Source: Pirellula sp. SH-Sr6A (lineage in GTDB: Bacteria; Planctomycetota; Planctomycetia; Pirellulales; Pirellulaceae). Taken from it: 64,000 nt of DNA. Below, in pieces: positions 25,983 to 35,231 of this stretch. Within the stretch, counting starts at the first letter, position 1. Each line of letters begins with the position of its first letter. The notes beneath the pieces are model-generated. The model was not told the origin of the DNA and searched no databases. It worked only from the letters and a program-made list of their open reading frames with translations. Position numbers and translations under genes: made by a program. The stretch is taken from positions 1,841,988 through 1,905,987 of the forward strand of contig NZ_CP011272.1 of NCBI RefSeq assembly GCF_001610875.1. The letters are read 5' to 3'.

Positions 25983-27176
25983 ATGGATTTGTACCAGACC
26001 TTAACCGACATGTGGCCGTCGCTCTGGCCAACGTTAGCGGCGATCGGCGTGATCCTCGCGTTCGTCCCAGTCCTGGGGCTCTACATGACGTTCATCGAAC
26101 GGAAGATTGCAGCTTATGTGCAAGATCGTGTGGGACCAAACCGGGTCGGTCCATTCGGTTTGTTCCAAGCCATTGCGGACGGGATCAAGATCTTTCTGAA
26201 GGAACAGATCATTCCCGACCACGTCTACACCTTCTTGTACTTTGTCGCTCCCACGATCAGTTTGATGACAGCCATGTTCGCATTGGTCGTCATGCCCTTT
26301 GGGCCTGTTCCGGTCGACTACAAAGAGGGGTTCCGATTCGTCGTCGCTCCAGGCATCGATACCGGAATCATTTTCATGTTCGCCATCAGTTCGTTATCCG
26401 CGTATGGGATCATTCTGGGCGGTTGGGCTTCCAACAACAAGTACTCGCTTTACGGTGCGATTCGTTCTTGTGCTCAGTTCATCAGCTATGAAATTCCGCT
26501 TGGGCTTTCCATCATCGGTGTGATCGCAATTTCCGGATCGTTGAATTTGGAGAAGATTGTCGCGACGCAAGGTGGATCGATCTGGGACTGGAACGTCTTT
26601 TGGCAACCGCTGGCATTCATCGTTTTCTTTACCAGTGCATTGGCCGAAACAAACCGCCTCCCCTTCGATTTGCCCGAATGCGAGCAGGAACTCGTCGGCG
26701 GTTTCCACACCGAATACGGCGGAATCAAATTTGTGCTCTTTTTCTTGGCGGAGTACACCCACATTGTTACGGTGAGCTTCCTCACGGCCCTCTTGTTCTT
26801 GGGAGGATGGCATTTCCCGGGATTGACCGGTCCGGTGGATGCTTCTTTAGGAGGAATGTTGCTTCGTACGTTCGTACTGGTAGCAAAAGTAGGTGGCGTG
26901 GTTGCATTCATTATGCTCCTCCGATGGGCCCTGCCTCGGTTTCGATTTGACCAACTCATGGGTCTGGCTTGGAAAGGCCTCATTCCCCTCGGATTGATCA
27001 ATTTGGTCTTGGTGGCCATCGTGTTAACCCTAGAGCTGCCTAAGCACTTGCTCGCTGGAACCGCGTTGCTTCTTTTCGTCGCCGCCGTGTTCAGCAGTTA
27101 CCAATTGCAGCGATCCATGAATCAAAACGCGAATGCCCGGCGATTGAACCAAGGCGTACAAGGAGTTTCGGCATGA
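25983..27176 (+). CDS. nuoH: NADH-quinone oxidoreductase subunit H
   Basis: A 397-residue membrane subunit with about eight helices that links the quinone site to the proton channels. ERKIAAYVQDRVGPNRVGPFGLFQAIADGIK and ETNRLPFDLPECEQELVGGFHTEYGG are the family's charged loops; the latter lies near the quinone channel. The length is slightly above the E. coli protein (325) because of a C-terminal extension. It overlaps nuoI by 4 bp. Confidence 0.94.
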   Translation: MDLYQTLTDMWPSLWPTLAAIGVILAFVPVLGLYMTFIERKIAAYVQDRVGPNRVGPFGLFQAIADGIKIFLKEQIIPDHVYTFLYFVAPTISLMTAMFALVVMPFGPVPVDYKEGFRFVVAPGIDTGIIFMFAISSLSAYGIILGGWASNNKYSLYGAIRSCAQFISYEIPLGLSIIGVIAISGSLNLEKIVATQGGSIWDWNVFWQPLAFIVFFTSALAETNRLPFDLPECEQELVGGFHTEYGGIKFVLFFLAEYTHIVTVSFLTALLFLGGWHFPGLTGPVDASLGGMLLRTFVLVAKVGGVVAFIMLLRWALPRFRFDQLMGLAWKGLIPLGLINLVLVAIVLTLELPKHLLAGTALLLFVAAVFSSYQLQRSMNQNANARRLNQGVQGVSA

Positions 27177-27790
27177 CGACCAAACGCGAGAAGACAGTCA
27201 AGTGGGGGGAAGAGCCCAAGATTGGTTGGGTCGAAGCCATGTACTTACCGGCAGTCATGTCGGGGGTCGCAACGGCGGTTCGTCACGCTTTTTCGGGTAA
27301 GCCCATGACACGGCAGTATCCCGAAGTCGAGCCGGAAATCCCCCCCAACTATAGAGGGGTACATCGACTCAACCGAGATGAAGCGGGGCGAGTGAAATGC
27401 GTAGCATGCTACATGTGCCAAACCGCTTGCCCGGCCAACTGTATCGAGATTATCGCCGCGCCTGCACTCAAGGACGATCCCCACTGGAAGGATCGCGACA
27501 AGTATCCGGCTACGTTCACTATCGATGAGCTCCGTTGCATTTACTGCGGCATGTGCGAGGAAGCTTGTCCGGTCGATGCGATTGAGCTGACGAGCATCTA
27601 CGATCTGACGGGTCTATCCCGTGAGGAAATGGTCTTCGACAAGGAAAAGCTTTTATCCGTCTTTGACAAAACGGTTCAGAGCGGAAAGGATCCGGTTCGC
27701 ACCCATCGGGGCTCGCTAGGACCGGCATCCGAAGAGGCTCAGACGGCTTCGCAAGGCCCCCCACCTCCCGGTCGTGGCCGACATGGCTAG
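27173..27790 (+). CDS. nuoI: NADH-quinone oxidoreductase subunit I
   Basis: A 205-residue subunit with two 4Fe-4S ferredoxin motifs, CVACYMCQTACPANC and CIYCGMCEEACPVDA (clusters N6a and N6b). It conducts electrons towards NuoB. Conserved RYP-like and FRG-type residues are present upstream (RGVHRLNRDEAGRVKC). The C-terminal 40 residues are a proline- and glycine-rich extension not seen in E. coli. Confidence 0.93.
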   Translation: MTTKREKTVKWGEEPKIGWVEAMYLPAVMSGVATAVRHAFSGKPMTRQYPEVEPEIPPNYRGVHRLNRDEAGRVKCVACYMCQTACPANCIEIIAAPALKDDPHWKDRDKYPATFTIDELRCIYCGMCEEACPVDAIELTSIYDLTGLSREEMVFDKEKLLSVFDKTVQSGKDPVRTHRGSLGPASEEAQTASQGPPPPGRGRHG

Positions 27791-27843
27791 CCGTCGCCCC
27801 CAGAAGATCGCACTGTTCCATCATTTTCATAAACGAGTCCAAC

Positions 27844-28734
27844 GTGCTTAACGAGCTCAACCTGTTAGAGACCTTCGAGCAGAGCCAAATGCTTTTTGCC
27901 AACTTCCTGGCACAAAGCGATGCGTTGTCCGAGATCGCCTCGGACGCCACCGATGCGATTTCGCCATCGGCATGGAACTGGGGAATGCTTATCCCCGTGT
28001 TCTTGGGAGCCGTCGGCTATCTATTGATTCAGGAAGGGTTGGTTCGGTCCAAGAGTTTGGTAGCGGCGGGGCTAGCTGCGTGGACCGTTTCCGCGGGAAT
28101 CGCGGCAGCCTGGATGCCAGTCTCCTTAGATAGTTACATTCTCTATGCGTTCTGCGCCCTCGCGACAGGAGGAGGCGTGGCATTCCTCACCGCGCGTCAA
28201 CCGGTCCATGCGGCTCTTGGGTTCACCACCGCGGTTCTTTCCACGGCGGGCGTTTTGTTCATGCAGTCGGCTTTGTTCATCGCCGCGGCAACCATGATCG
28301 TTTACGCGGGTGCGACCATCATCATCTTTTTGTTTGTGTTGATGTTTGCACAGCAATCCGATCTGCGTTCCTACGATCTCAATCTGACCAATCCCTATTT
28401 GGCGACATCGATCGGCGTCGTCATGTTGGTGGCCGTTCTCGTGTGTGTACTCGAACCGGGGGCTATCCCAGCACGACGGTTCGACACTTCGCGGCCTTAC
28501 AGCGCGGCGACATTTGGTGCAGCGGAGGGCAGTATGCCGATGACTGAAGCGGCTGGAACGCCCCGTTCGAACGATAACTTTGCGATAGCGATTCCGGATT
28601 CGACGGCGGAACTCGGTCGATCGCTCTACACAGATTACTTGGCTGCGGTGGAACTTGCCGGAGCTGTTCTATTGGTTGCGACCATCGGTGCCATCGCCTT
28701 GGCGACCAGACCTGCCCCGGAGGTGAATGGATGA
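27844..28734 (+). CDS. nuoJ: NADH-quinone oxidoreductase subunit J
   Basis: A 296-residue membrane subunit, longer than E. coli NuoJ (184). An N-terminal part of about 80 residues with one extra helix (WGMLIPVFLGAVGYLLIQEG) precedes the normal five-helix core, which contains MIVYAGATIIIFLFVLM (the pi-bulge helix region). A hydrophilic loop of about 60 residues separates the last two helices. The start is GTG, and the stop overlaps the nuoK start. Confidence 0.88.
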   Translation: MLNELNLLETFEQSQMLFANFLAQSDALSEIASDATDAISPSAWNWGMLIPVFLGAVGYLLIQEGLVRSKSLVAAGLAAWTVSAGIAAAWMPVSLDSYILYAFCALATGGGVAFLTARQPVHAALGFTTAVLSTAGVLFMQSALFIAAATMIVYAGATIIIFLFVLMFAQQSDLRSYDLNLTNPYLATSIGVVMLVAVLVCVLEPGAIPARRFDTSRPYSAATFGAAEGSMPMTEAAGTPRSNDNFAIAIPDSTAELGRSLYTDYLAAVELAGAVLLVATIGAIALATRPAPEVNG

Positions 28735-29219
28735 ACGATTCCATCATGTTGAGTTTGTTGGTCTTCGCGGGTGTATTGTTCTCGCTAGGATTCGTAGGTT
28801 TTCTAACCCGTCGCTCCCTGATCCTCATGTTCCTGTCGCTGGAAATGATGTTGGCAGGAGTGAGCATCAATTTGATCACGTTCGCCAAGCACCACGGAAA
28901 TTTCCAAGGCCAAGTGATGTCGATCATGGTCCTTTCGATCGCCGCATGTGAAGCGGCCATTGCTCTCGCGCTGGTCGTATCGTTGTACCGACGCAAAGCG
29001 ACTTTGGACGTGAAGGAATGGGACGAATTGAGTGAAACCATCGTCCCTGATGAACCGGAGTTGCTAACGAAGATTTCACACACAGAAATGCACTTCCCAA
29101 CCTTGACCCCCTCTGGATTGGATCCAATGCAATCTCCCATTCCCGCCGACTATAAAGCGGAAATCGGTGCCGTGAACGTTTCATCGGACAAGAAGTCGGA
29201 GACGGTAACCCATGCCTAG
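28731..29219 (+). CDS. nuoK: NADH-quinone oxidoreductase subunit K, with C-terminal extension
   Basis: A 162-residue membrane subunit. The first 100 residues contain the three helices and the conserved glutamates (LSLEMMLAGVSINL, and SIAACEAAIALALVVSLYRR) that belong to the proton path. About 60 further hydrophilic residues follow, which are absent in E. coli NuoK (100 residues). The gene overlaps nuoJ by 4 bp and nuoL by 8 bp. Confidence 0.9.
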   Translation: MNDSIMLSLLVFAGVLFSLGFVGFLTRRSLILMFLSLEMMLAGVSINLITFAKHHGNFQGQVMSIMVLSIAACEAAIALALVVSLYRRKATLDVKEWDELSETIVPDEPELLTKISHTEMHFPTLTPSGLDPMQSPIPADYKAEIGAVNVSSDKKSETVTHA

Positions 29220-31161
29220 TACACTTGCCTGGATCGTTCCGCTCTCACCGTTGGTTGGCTGCATCGTTTGCGTTTTCCTCGCCATGCGAGGGGACAAGAA
29301 AATCGCGCATATTCCTGCTGTGCTTTCCCTACTCCTTGCGGCTATCGCGAGCGTCGCCCTGGTCGTTCAGCAAGGCCAAGGGGAATTGGGAACAGCAACG
29401 TACAACGGCTATCAGTATCTGGAGATCGGCAGTCTCAAACTCGACATTGCCCTCAAGGTCGACACTCTCTGCCTAACACTCCTTTGCGTGGTTACTTGTA
29501 TCTCCACTTTGATCGCGTTCTATTCGCGAGACTACATGCACGGAGATGGCGGGTATGCGCGGTTCTTCGCCGTCTTCTGCGCCTTCGTCTTCTGCATGAC
29601 GATGCTCGTACTTTCCCACAATCTCTTGATGATGTACGCGTTTTGGGAAGGCGTCGGAACCTGTTCGTATTTGCTCATCGGTTTTTGGTACAGGCGACCG
29701 AGCGCTGCGAGAGCGGCCACGAAGGCATTCTTGGTCAACCGGATCGCCGATTGTGGGTTCCTCTTCGGAATCTTGCTACTGGGCTATGCCATTGGACAAT
29801 TACCAGGTGAAGCGTCGAGTGGTACCTTCGCTCGACTCAACTTCGACAACATTTTCAACGTCCTTCCCGACTTGGCATCTCGGTATCCCGATTTGCTGGT
29901 GTGGATCGGGTTGTTGTTGATGATCGGCGCGATCGGGAAGTCCGCTCAGTTCCCCTTCCACGTGTGGTTGCCTGATGCAATGGAAGGCCCCACTCCAGTC
30001 TCCGCATTGATCCACGCTGCGACGATGGTCACGGCTGGCGTGTATTTGATGGCCCGACTTTCCCCGCTCATGGAATACACTCCTTGGGTTCTTTCGATCG
30101 TCGGTTGGTTAGGGGGCATCACCGCTCTGATCGCGGCCATCATGGCACTGTTCCAAGACGATTTGAAGCGAGTCCTTGCCTACTCGACCGTCAGTCAGCT
30201 CGGGTACCTATTCATGGCGCTCTCGGTGGGTGCGATCAAAGACCTCATGACATTGGCCGTCACGGCAGCCATGTTCCACCTCGTGACCCACGCCTTCTTC
30301 AAAGCATTGCTCTTCTTGGCTGCCGGAAACGTCATGCACTCCATGGGTGACGTGATCGATATGAACAAGTTCGGTGGACTGAAGCGAATCATGCCGAAGA
30401 CCCACATACTGTTCGCAATCGGAGCCGCTGCCCTGGCGGGCTTGTTTCCTCTCGCTGGTTTCTTCAGCAAGGACGGAATCCTGGCGATCCTTTACGATGC
30501 CAGCTCCGATGGCGAGTATGGATTCCAGTTCAAGGTCTTGTTGGTGATCGGTTTCGTAACCGCTTTGATGACTGCGATTTACACTGCCAAGGCTTACTTC
30601 CGAACGTTCCATGGAAAGGAAGTGGTTCCGGAGGAAGCGGGGCATCATGCTCATGAGTCAACGGGAGTGATGTTGGCACCGATGGCGATTCTCGCCGTTG
30701 GAGCCGTTGTCGCGGGTGTTGCCTTAGGACCTACGCAGTACTTGTCGAAGTACATTGAAAAGACACCCGGTCTCCATGGACACGAACACCATGAAGCGCT
30801 TTGGCTCATGTTGCTGTCGGGGGCGATCGGAATTGTCGGAGTGGTGATCGGCGCGATGCTCGCAAAACGCCATCCAGGAGGGACCGAGGTGGCACCTTCC
30901 CCGCTAGCGACCGCAGGTCAGAACCGACTTTATATCGATTGGGCGTATCGCCAATTCATCGTGATGCCGCTGGAGTTCTTCTCCGGAGTCTTGTCGTGGC
31001 TCGACGAAAATTTGGTCGACGCACTCGTCATGAAGATCGCCGAGGCACCTCGCATCGTCGGTTTGGCGGGTCAAAGGTATCAAAATGGGCGGGTCCCCGC
31101 GTATACCTTCATGACGGCAGTCGGTGTTGCAGCGTTGGCGATCTGGATTATCTCACGTTAG
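29212..31161 (+). CDS. nuoL: NADH-quinone oxidoreductase subunit L
   Basis: A 649-residue antiporter-like subunit at the distal end of the membrane arm. WEGVGTCSYLLIGFWY, KSAQFPFHVWLPDAMEGPTPVSALIHAATMV and KRVLAYSTVSQLGYLF are hallmark helices, including the lysines of the proton channel. The C-terminal lateral helix region is present, carrying FEEVL-like QFIVMPLEFFSGVLSWLDENL. It overlaps nuoK by 8 bp. Confidence 0.94.
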   Translation: MPSTLAWIVPLSPLVGCIVCVFLAMRGDKKIAHIPAVLSLLLAAIASVALVVQQGQGELGTATYNGYQYLEIGSLKLDIALKVDTLCLTLLCVVTCISTLIAFYSRDYMHGDGGYARFFAVFCAFVFCMTMLVLSHNLLMMYAFWEGVGTCSYLLIGFWYRRPSAARAATKAFLVNRIADCGFLFGILLLGYAIGQLPGEASSGTFARLNFDNIFNVLPDLASRYPDLLVWIGLLLMIGAIGKSAQFPFHVWLPDAMEGPTPVSALIHAATMVTAGVYLMARLSPLMEYTPWVLSIVGWLGGITALIAAIMALFQDDLKRVLAYSTVSQLGYLFMALSVGAIKDLMTLAVTAAMFHLVTHAFFKALLFLAAGNVMHSMGDVIDMNKFGGLKRIMPKTHILFAIGAAALAGLFPLAGFFSKDGILAILYDASSDGEYGFQFKVLLVIGFVTALMTAIYTAKAYFRTFHGKEVVPEEAGHHAHESTGVMLAPMAILAVGAVVAGVALGPTQYLSKYIEKTPGLHGHEHHEALWLMLLSGAIGIVGVVIGAMLAKRHPGGTEVAPSPLATAGQNRLYIDWAYRQFIVMPLEFFSGVLSWLDENLVDALVMKIAEAPRIVGLAGQRYQNGRVPAYTFMTAVGVAALAIWIISR

Positions 31162-31176
31162 GCGATTCGAACAGAT

Positions 31177-32832
31177 ATGAACTATCTCATTCCATTCACC
31201 ATCCTGTTCCCACTCGCCGCGGGCATTGCCATTTTCGTGGCGGGCTCGAGAGGCAAGGGAATGGCTCCTGTTGGAGTCGTAGCGACGGGCATCACGCTGT
31301 TGCTGAGTATCTTGATCGTCTACCAAACTTTTGAAGGACTCGAGTCAGAGCGGACTGCGTCTGCTCCCGTGATCCCTGCGATTTCGTATTCACCCGATTG
31401 GATGAAGATCGATTTGCCAATCTCGATTTCGGGTGAGCAAGTCCATTGGAAGCTTGGCTTCGGGGCAGATGGGATCGGCGCATTGATGGTCTTTCTGACC
31501 GGGCTTGTCTTTGCCGCGGCAAGCGTTTTCGCATTGGGTCAGATCAAGCATCGTGTGCATCAATACCTCGCACTTCTGTTGGTAACGGAATCGCTCCTGC
31601 TCGGAGTCTTCCTCGCCATGGACCTTGTGACTTTCTACATCTTTTTCGAAGCGGTACTCCTTCCCTTGATGATGTTGATCAACGGCTGGGGCGATCCGAA
31701 ACTGGCATTGAAAGCATCTCGTAAATTCTTGTTGTTCACGCTGGCAGGAAGCGTGCCGATGGTGATCGGATTCATCGGTCTCGCATTGCAGGCCAACGGT
31801 CAAGGGATGCCTTCCGGTGTTGATTTTCAATCGCTTTCGGCGTTTGCGTTGCAGCAGCAAGAAAATGCACTCGAAGTAGGGCCCGTTTTGCTCAACGACT
31901 ATGTTGGAAGACAAAGCTGGATTGTTTGGCTTTTGCTCCTCGGGTTCGGCATCAAGCTCGCGGTATTACCTTTACACACATGGTTGCCTTCCACCTACGC
32001 CGTTTCCCATCCGAATACTACCGCTGTCATCGCTTCGGTGGTGGCAAAGCTGGGAGTCTTTGGGATCGTTCGCGTCGTCCTGCCGCTGACACCGATGGGG
32101 TTGGCCTTTGAAGCGCAGATGCTTTTCGGGACGCTGGGAGCGGTCGCGATCGTCTACGGGGCGTTAGTTGCCTTGTCCCAAACCGACCTCCGCAAAGTGT
32201 TCGCGTACAGTTCGATCAGCCACATGGGCTTTATTACGGTTGGTTTGATGAGCCTCAACATGGATGGCATTTCGGGTGCAGCGATCCAAATGTTCAACCA
32301 TGGTGTGATTACCTGCTCCATGTTTTTGATCCTTGGATTGCTCGAACAACGTCGCAGCGGTTTGAATTTCCGCATGGAAGATTTGGGAATGGCGGCGTTG
32401 TACCCTCGCATCGCTGTTCTGCTTGTCTTCTTCACTCTTGCGGGAGCGGGACTGCCAGGCCTTAACGGGTTTGTCGGCGAGTTGCTGGCGATGATGGGAA
32501 TGACGCGTGTGAGCGCGGCGATCACAGCGGTCGCAGTACTCGGAACCGTCTTGGGGGCTTGGTATGGTCTCCGCATTGTCCAACGGCTTCTTTTCGGCAG
32601 CGACGGCGCGGGCCGCTCTAAGAATGCGGAGGACGTAACAACCGATTGCAATGCCAGCGAGTTGGCAACCTTGGTCTGCATGGCACTGCTTTGCCTCTAT
32701 ATCGGTGTAAGACCAGCAGGTCCGATGAAGATGATCGAATCGGATGTGAAGCGATTGGTAAAGGTGACGGAACCTGCATCCAAAAAAGCTCACCCGCAAA
32801 TGGATACCCTAGCCCAGAGCCCGTCGAACTAG
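31177..32832 (+). CDS. nuoM: NADH-quinone oxidoreductase subunit M
   Basis: A 551-residue antiporter-like subunit with about fourteen helices. FYIFFEAVLLPLMMLI, KLAVLPLHTWLPSTYAVSHPNTTAV and RKVFAYSSISHMGF are the conserved channel helices. It is one of three proton-pumping antiporter-like subunits, next to NuoL in the membrane arm. It follows nuoL after 15 bp. Confidence 0.94.
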   Translation: MNYLIPFTILFPLAAGIAIFVAGSRGKGMAPVGVVATGITLLLSILIVYQTFEGLESERTASAPVIPAISYSPDWMKIDLPISISGEQVHWKLGFGADGIGALMVFLTGLVFAAASVFALGQIKHRVHQYLALLLVTESLLLGVFLAMDLVTFYIFFEAVLLPLMMLINGWGDPKLALKASRKFLLFTLAGSVPMVIGFIGLALQANGQGMPSGVDFQSLSAFALQQQENALEVGPVLLNDYVGRQSWIVWLLLLGFGIKLAVLPLHTWLPSTYAVSHPNTTAVIASVVAKLGVFGIVRVVLPLTPMGLAFEAQMLFGTLGAVAIVYGALVALSQTDLRKVFAYSSISHMGFITVGLMSLNMDGISGAAIQMFNHGVITCSMFLILGLLEQRRSGLNFRMEDLGMAALYPRIAVLLVFFTLAGAGLPGLNGFVGELLAMMGMTRVSAAITAVAVLGTVLGAWYGLRIVQRLLFGSDGAGRSKNAEDVTTDCNASELATLVCMALLCLYIGVRPAGPMKMIESDVKRLVKVTEPASKKAHPQMDTLAQSPSN

Positions 32833-32854
32833 TTGAAAGAGATCGAGAGAGAAC

Positions 32855-34300
32855 GTGGATACACTAACGACGTTTAAAGCATCGCTCGCTTGGATGGCAC
32901 CCGCGATCACCATGATCTTGGGTGGCTCGCTCCTATTGGGAGCATCCATGGTGCTCAAGGGAGGACCGCATCGAGATGTGCATGGCCAGCGGAACGGCAT
33001 GGCGATCCTTTCCCTCCTCATTCTTGTGGTTGCGGGTTTCCTTGGCAGTATGCGCCAACTTCCGGACAATTTGGGAAGTGGATTGTTCCGGTTCGACCAC
33101 ATCGCCATTTCGTCCGAACGATTGGCACTCCTCGGCGGATTCCTATTGATCATGCTGTCGTGGTCGACCGCTCCCAAGCAGTTTTTGGGAGAGTATTACG
33201 GTTGTCTGATCATCATGCTCGGGGCCATTCCGGTCGTGGGAGCGGCGAACGATATCGTGACGCTCTTCCTTGGATTGGAACTCATCAGCATCCCAACCTA
33301 TATCCTGCTGGGCATTTCCAAAAACGATAACGCTGGTGCGGAAGCGACCTTGAAGTACTTCATGTTGAGTGCTTTCTCCTCGGCGTTCTTTTTGATGGGT
33401 GCCAGTTATCTCTACGGAGTGAGCGGTTCGACGAACCTACAAGTGATCCATTACATCATGGGCGCGGAGAGTGGGAAACTCATCTCCTTCGCCATCATTT
33501 TGGTCCTCTGCGGACTGGCATTTCGAATCACTGCGGTGCCGTTTCACTTTTATGCCCCAGACGTGTTCGAAGGTACCAGTCTTACCATGGCGGGGATCAT
33601 GAGCTATCTGCCTAAGGTAGCTGGATTTGTTGCGATGATTCGGGTCCTGGTCTCCTCATGGAGTCCTGAGAATTTGGCGACGATCGTCCCGGTGTTGTTA
33701 CTCCTGTCCGCGGTGACCATGTTGGTCGGTAACTTGATGGCGGCGGCCCAAAGCAACCTAAGGCGCCTGTTGGCATATTCCAGCATCGCCCACACCGGCT
33801 ATTTGATGCTTGCTATGACTGCGTTGATTCGCGAGAACGCCCAATCCAATATCATCTTCTCGTATTTGGCTGCCTATGCCGCCATGACCATTGGACTGTT
33901 CGCTTGTCTTGGGGAGATCGAAGCAGCCGGGGGCAAGTCGCAATTGATTGGCGACCTTTCAGGCATGTTCTACCGTCGCCCAGCTGCATCCATCGGGATG
34001 ACGGTTTGCTTGATCAGCATGATTGGTCTTCCATTCACAGCCGGTTTCTGGGCAAAGTTTCTTGTCTTCATGGGGGCTACGGCAGCCGGCATGGAGGATC
34101 CGGTCAGTCTCGGCATGGGGGTTTTCATGGCCGTCAATGCAGTGGTCGCTGCCGGGTATTATTGGCGAGTATTGAGCAAGCTGTTCGAAAGAAGCGACGC
34201 TCATGTGCCCCTCCGCGTCTTCCGTCCGAGCCTGTTTATCACCTACACTATCTGCGTCGTTTTGACATTGGTCTGGTTCTTCGTACCGTCGGTCATGTAA
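32855..34300 (+). CDS. nuoN: NADH-quinone oxidoreductase subunit N
   Basis: A 481-residue antiporter-like subunit starting at GTG. LGLELISIPTYILLGI, ITAVPFHFYAPDVFEGTSLTMAGIMS and RRLLAYSSIAHTGYLMLA identify NuoN and carry the channel lysines and histidine. It completes the operon, so all fourteen subunits are encoded in canonical order between 19.5 and 34.3 kb. The fabI gene follows after 63 bp. Confidence 0.94.
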   Translation: MDTLTTFKASLAWMAPAITMILGGSLLLGASMVLKGGPHRDVHGQRNGMAILSLLILVVAGFLGSMRQLPDNLGSGLFRFDHIAISSERLALLGGFLLIMLSWSTAPKQFLGEYYGCLIIMLGAIPVVGAANDIVTLFLGLELISIPTYILLGISKNDNAGAEATLKYFMLSAFSSAFFLMGASYLYGVSGSTNLQVIHYIMGAESGKLISFAIILVLCGLAFRITAVPFHFYAPDVFEGTSLTMAGIMSYLPKVAGFVAMIRVLVSSWSPENLATIVPVLLLLSAVTMLVGNLMAAAQSNLRRLLAYSSIAHTGYLMLAMTALIRENAQSNIIFSYLAAYAAMTIGLFACLGEIEAAGGKSQLIGDLSGMFYRRPAASIGMTVCLISMIGLPFTAGFWAKFLVFMGATAAGMEDPVSLGMGVFMAVNAVVAAGYYWRVLSKLFERSDAHVPLRVFRPSLFITYTICVVLTLVWFFVPSVM

Positions 34301-34363
34301 ATCTCGACCGCACGATTCGATATTGAAATACACCTCCTCCCGAGCGATTTTGGAATACACAAC

Positions 34364-35185
34364 ATGAAGTTATTTGAAGGCAAAAAAGGGCTTATTCTCG
34401 GTGTTGCAAACGATCGCTCCATCGCTTGGGCTGTGGCCAAGGAAATCCTCGATCAAGGGGGAGTGTGCGGATTTTCTCACCTTCCTGACAAAGCAGATGA
34501 TGAGAAGAAAAAGAATCGCATGCGCGTTTCGAAGTGCGTAGACGCTTACCCAGCCCAAACCGCGTTCCTGGAACCACTGGACGTTCAAGACGACGAGCAA
34601 GTCGCGTCGTTCATGAAAATGGCAGGCGAGAAACTGGGCAAGATTGATTTCTTGCTGCACTCCATCGCATTCGCCGATCGCGACGATCTCTCGCGCGATA
34701 CCGTGGAAACGAGCCGAGCGGGCTTCAAGTTGGCGATGGACGTAAGCGTCTACAGCTTGATCTCCGTTACCAATTACGCTCGTCCACTCTTCAATGCCGA
34801 CGCATCGGTCTTGACCATGACCTATTTCGGTGGAGAGAAATGTGTTCCTGGTTATAACGTTATGGGTATTTGCAAAGCGGCTCTCGATGCGACCGTACGC
34901 TACTTGGCAAACGATCTGGGACCTCACGGTCATCGCGTCAACGCTGTCAGCGCGGGCCCTCTGAAGACCCTGGCTGGCGTCGCCGCAGGCGTCGGGGAAA
35001 TGCAAGATTATTACGGTTACGTCGCACCGCTCGCACGCTGCGTGACCCATGAAGAAGTAGGTCGCTCTGGAGCTTACTTGCTCAGCAACTATTCATCCGG
35101 CATCACGGGTGAAATCCTGCACGTCGACGCTGGATACAACATCATGGGCAGCCCAGGACGATTGTTGTACGAATTCAAGAAGTAG
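34364..35185 (+). CDS. fabI: enoyl-[acyl-carrier-protein] reductase (FabI)
   Basis: A 273-residue SDR enzyme of the final fatty-acid elongation step, reducing trans-2-enoyl-ACP with NADH in the cytoplasm. KGLILGVANDRSIAWAVAKE binds the cofactor. The two active-site tyrosines of FabI are seen in MTYFGGEK and PGYNVMGICKAALD, with the lysine six residues after the second. The glycine just after TYF is where triclosan-resistant FabI variants differ elsewhere. It is the last gene before a bidirectional hairpin. Confidence 0.92.
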   Translation: MKLFEGKKGLILGVANDRSIAWAVAKEILDQGGVCGFSHLPDKADDEKKKNRMRVSKCVDAYPAQTAFLEPLDVQDDEQVASFMKMAGEKLGKIDFLLHSIAFADRDDLSRDTVETSRAGFKLAMDVSVYSLISVTNYARPLFNADASVLTMTYFGGEKCVPGYNVMGICKAALDATVRYLANDLGPHGHRVNAVSAGPLKTLAGVAAGVGEMQDYYGYVAPLARCVTHEEVGRSGAYLLSNYSSGITGEILHVDAGYNIMGSPGRLLYEFKK

Positions 35186-35203
35186 TGGGTAATGACATGG
35201 AGT

Positions 35204-35230
35204 CCGGAACGGATCGAAAATGCGTTCCGG
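35204..35230. terminator. bidirectional terminator hairpin between convergent genes
   Basis: CCGGAACG (35204-35211) pairs perfectly with CGTTCCGG (35223-35230) around an 11-nt A-rich loop. It lies between fabI and the convergent gene that ends at 35232. The downstream T content is modest on both sides. Confidence 0.55.
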
Positions 35231-35231
35231 C

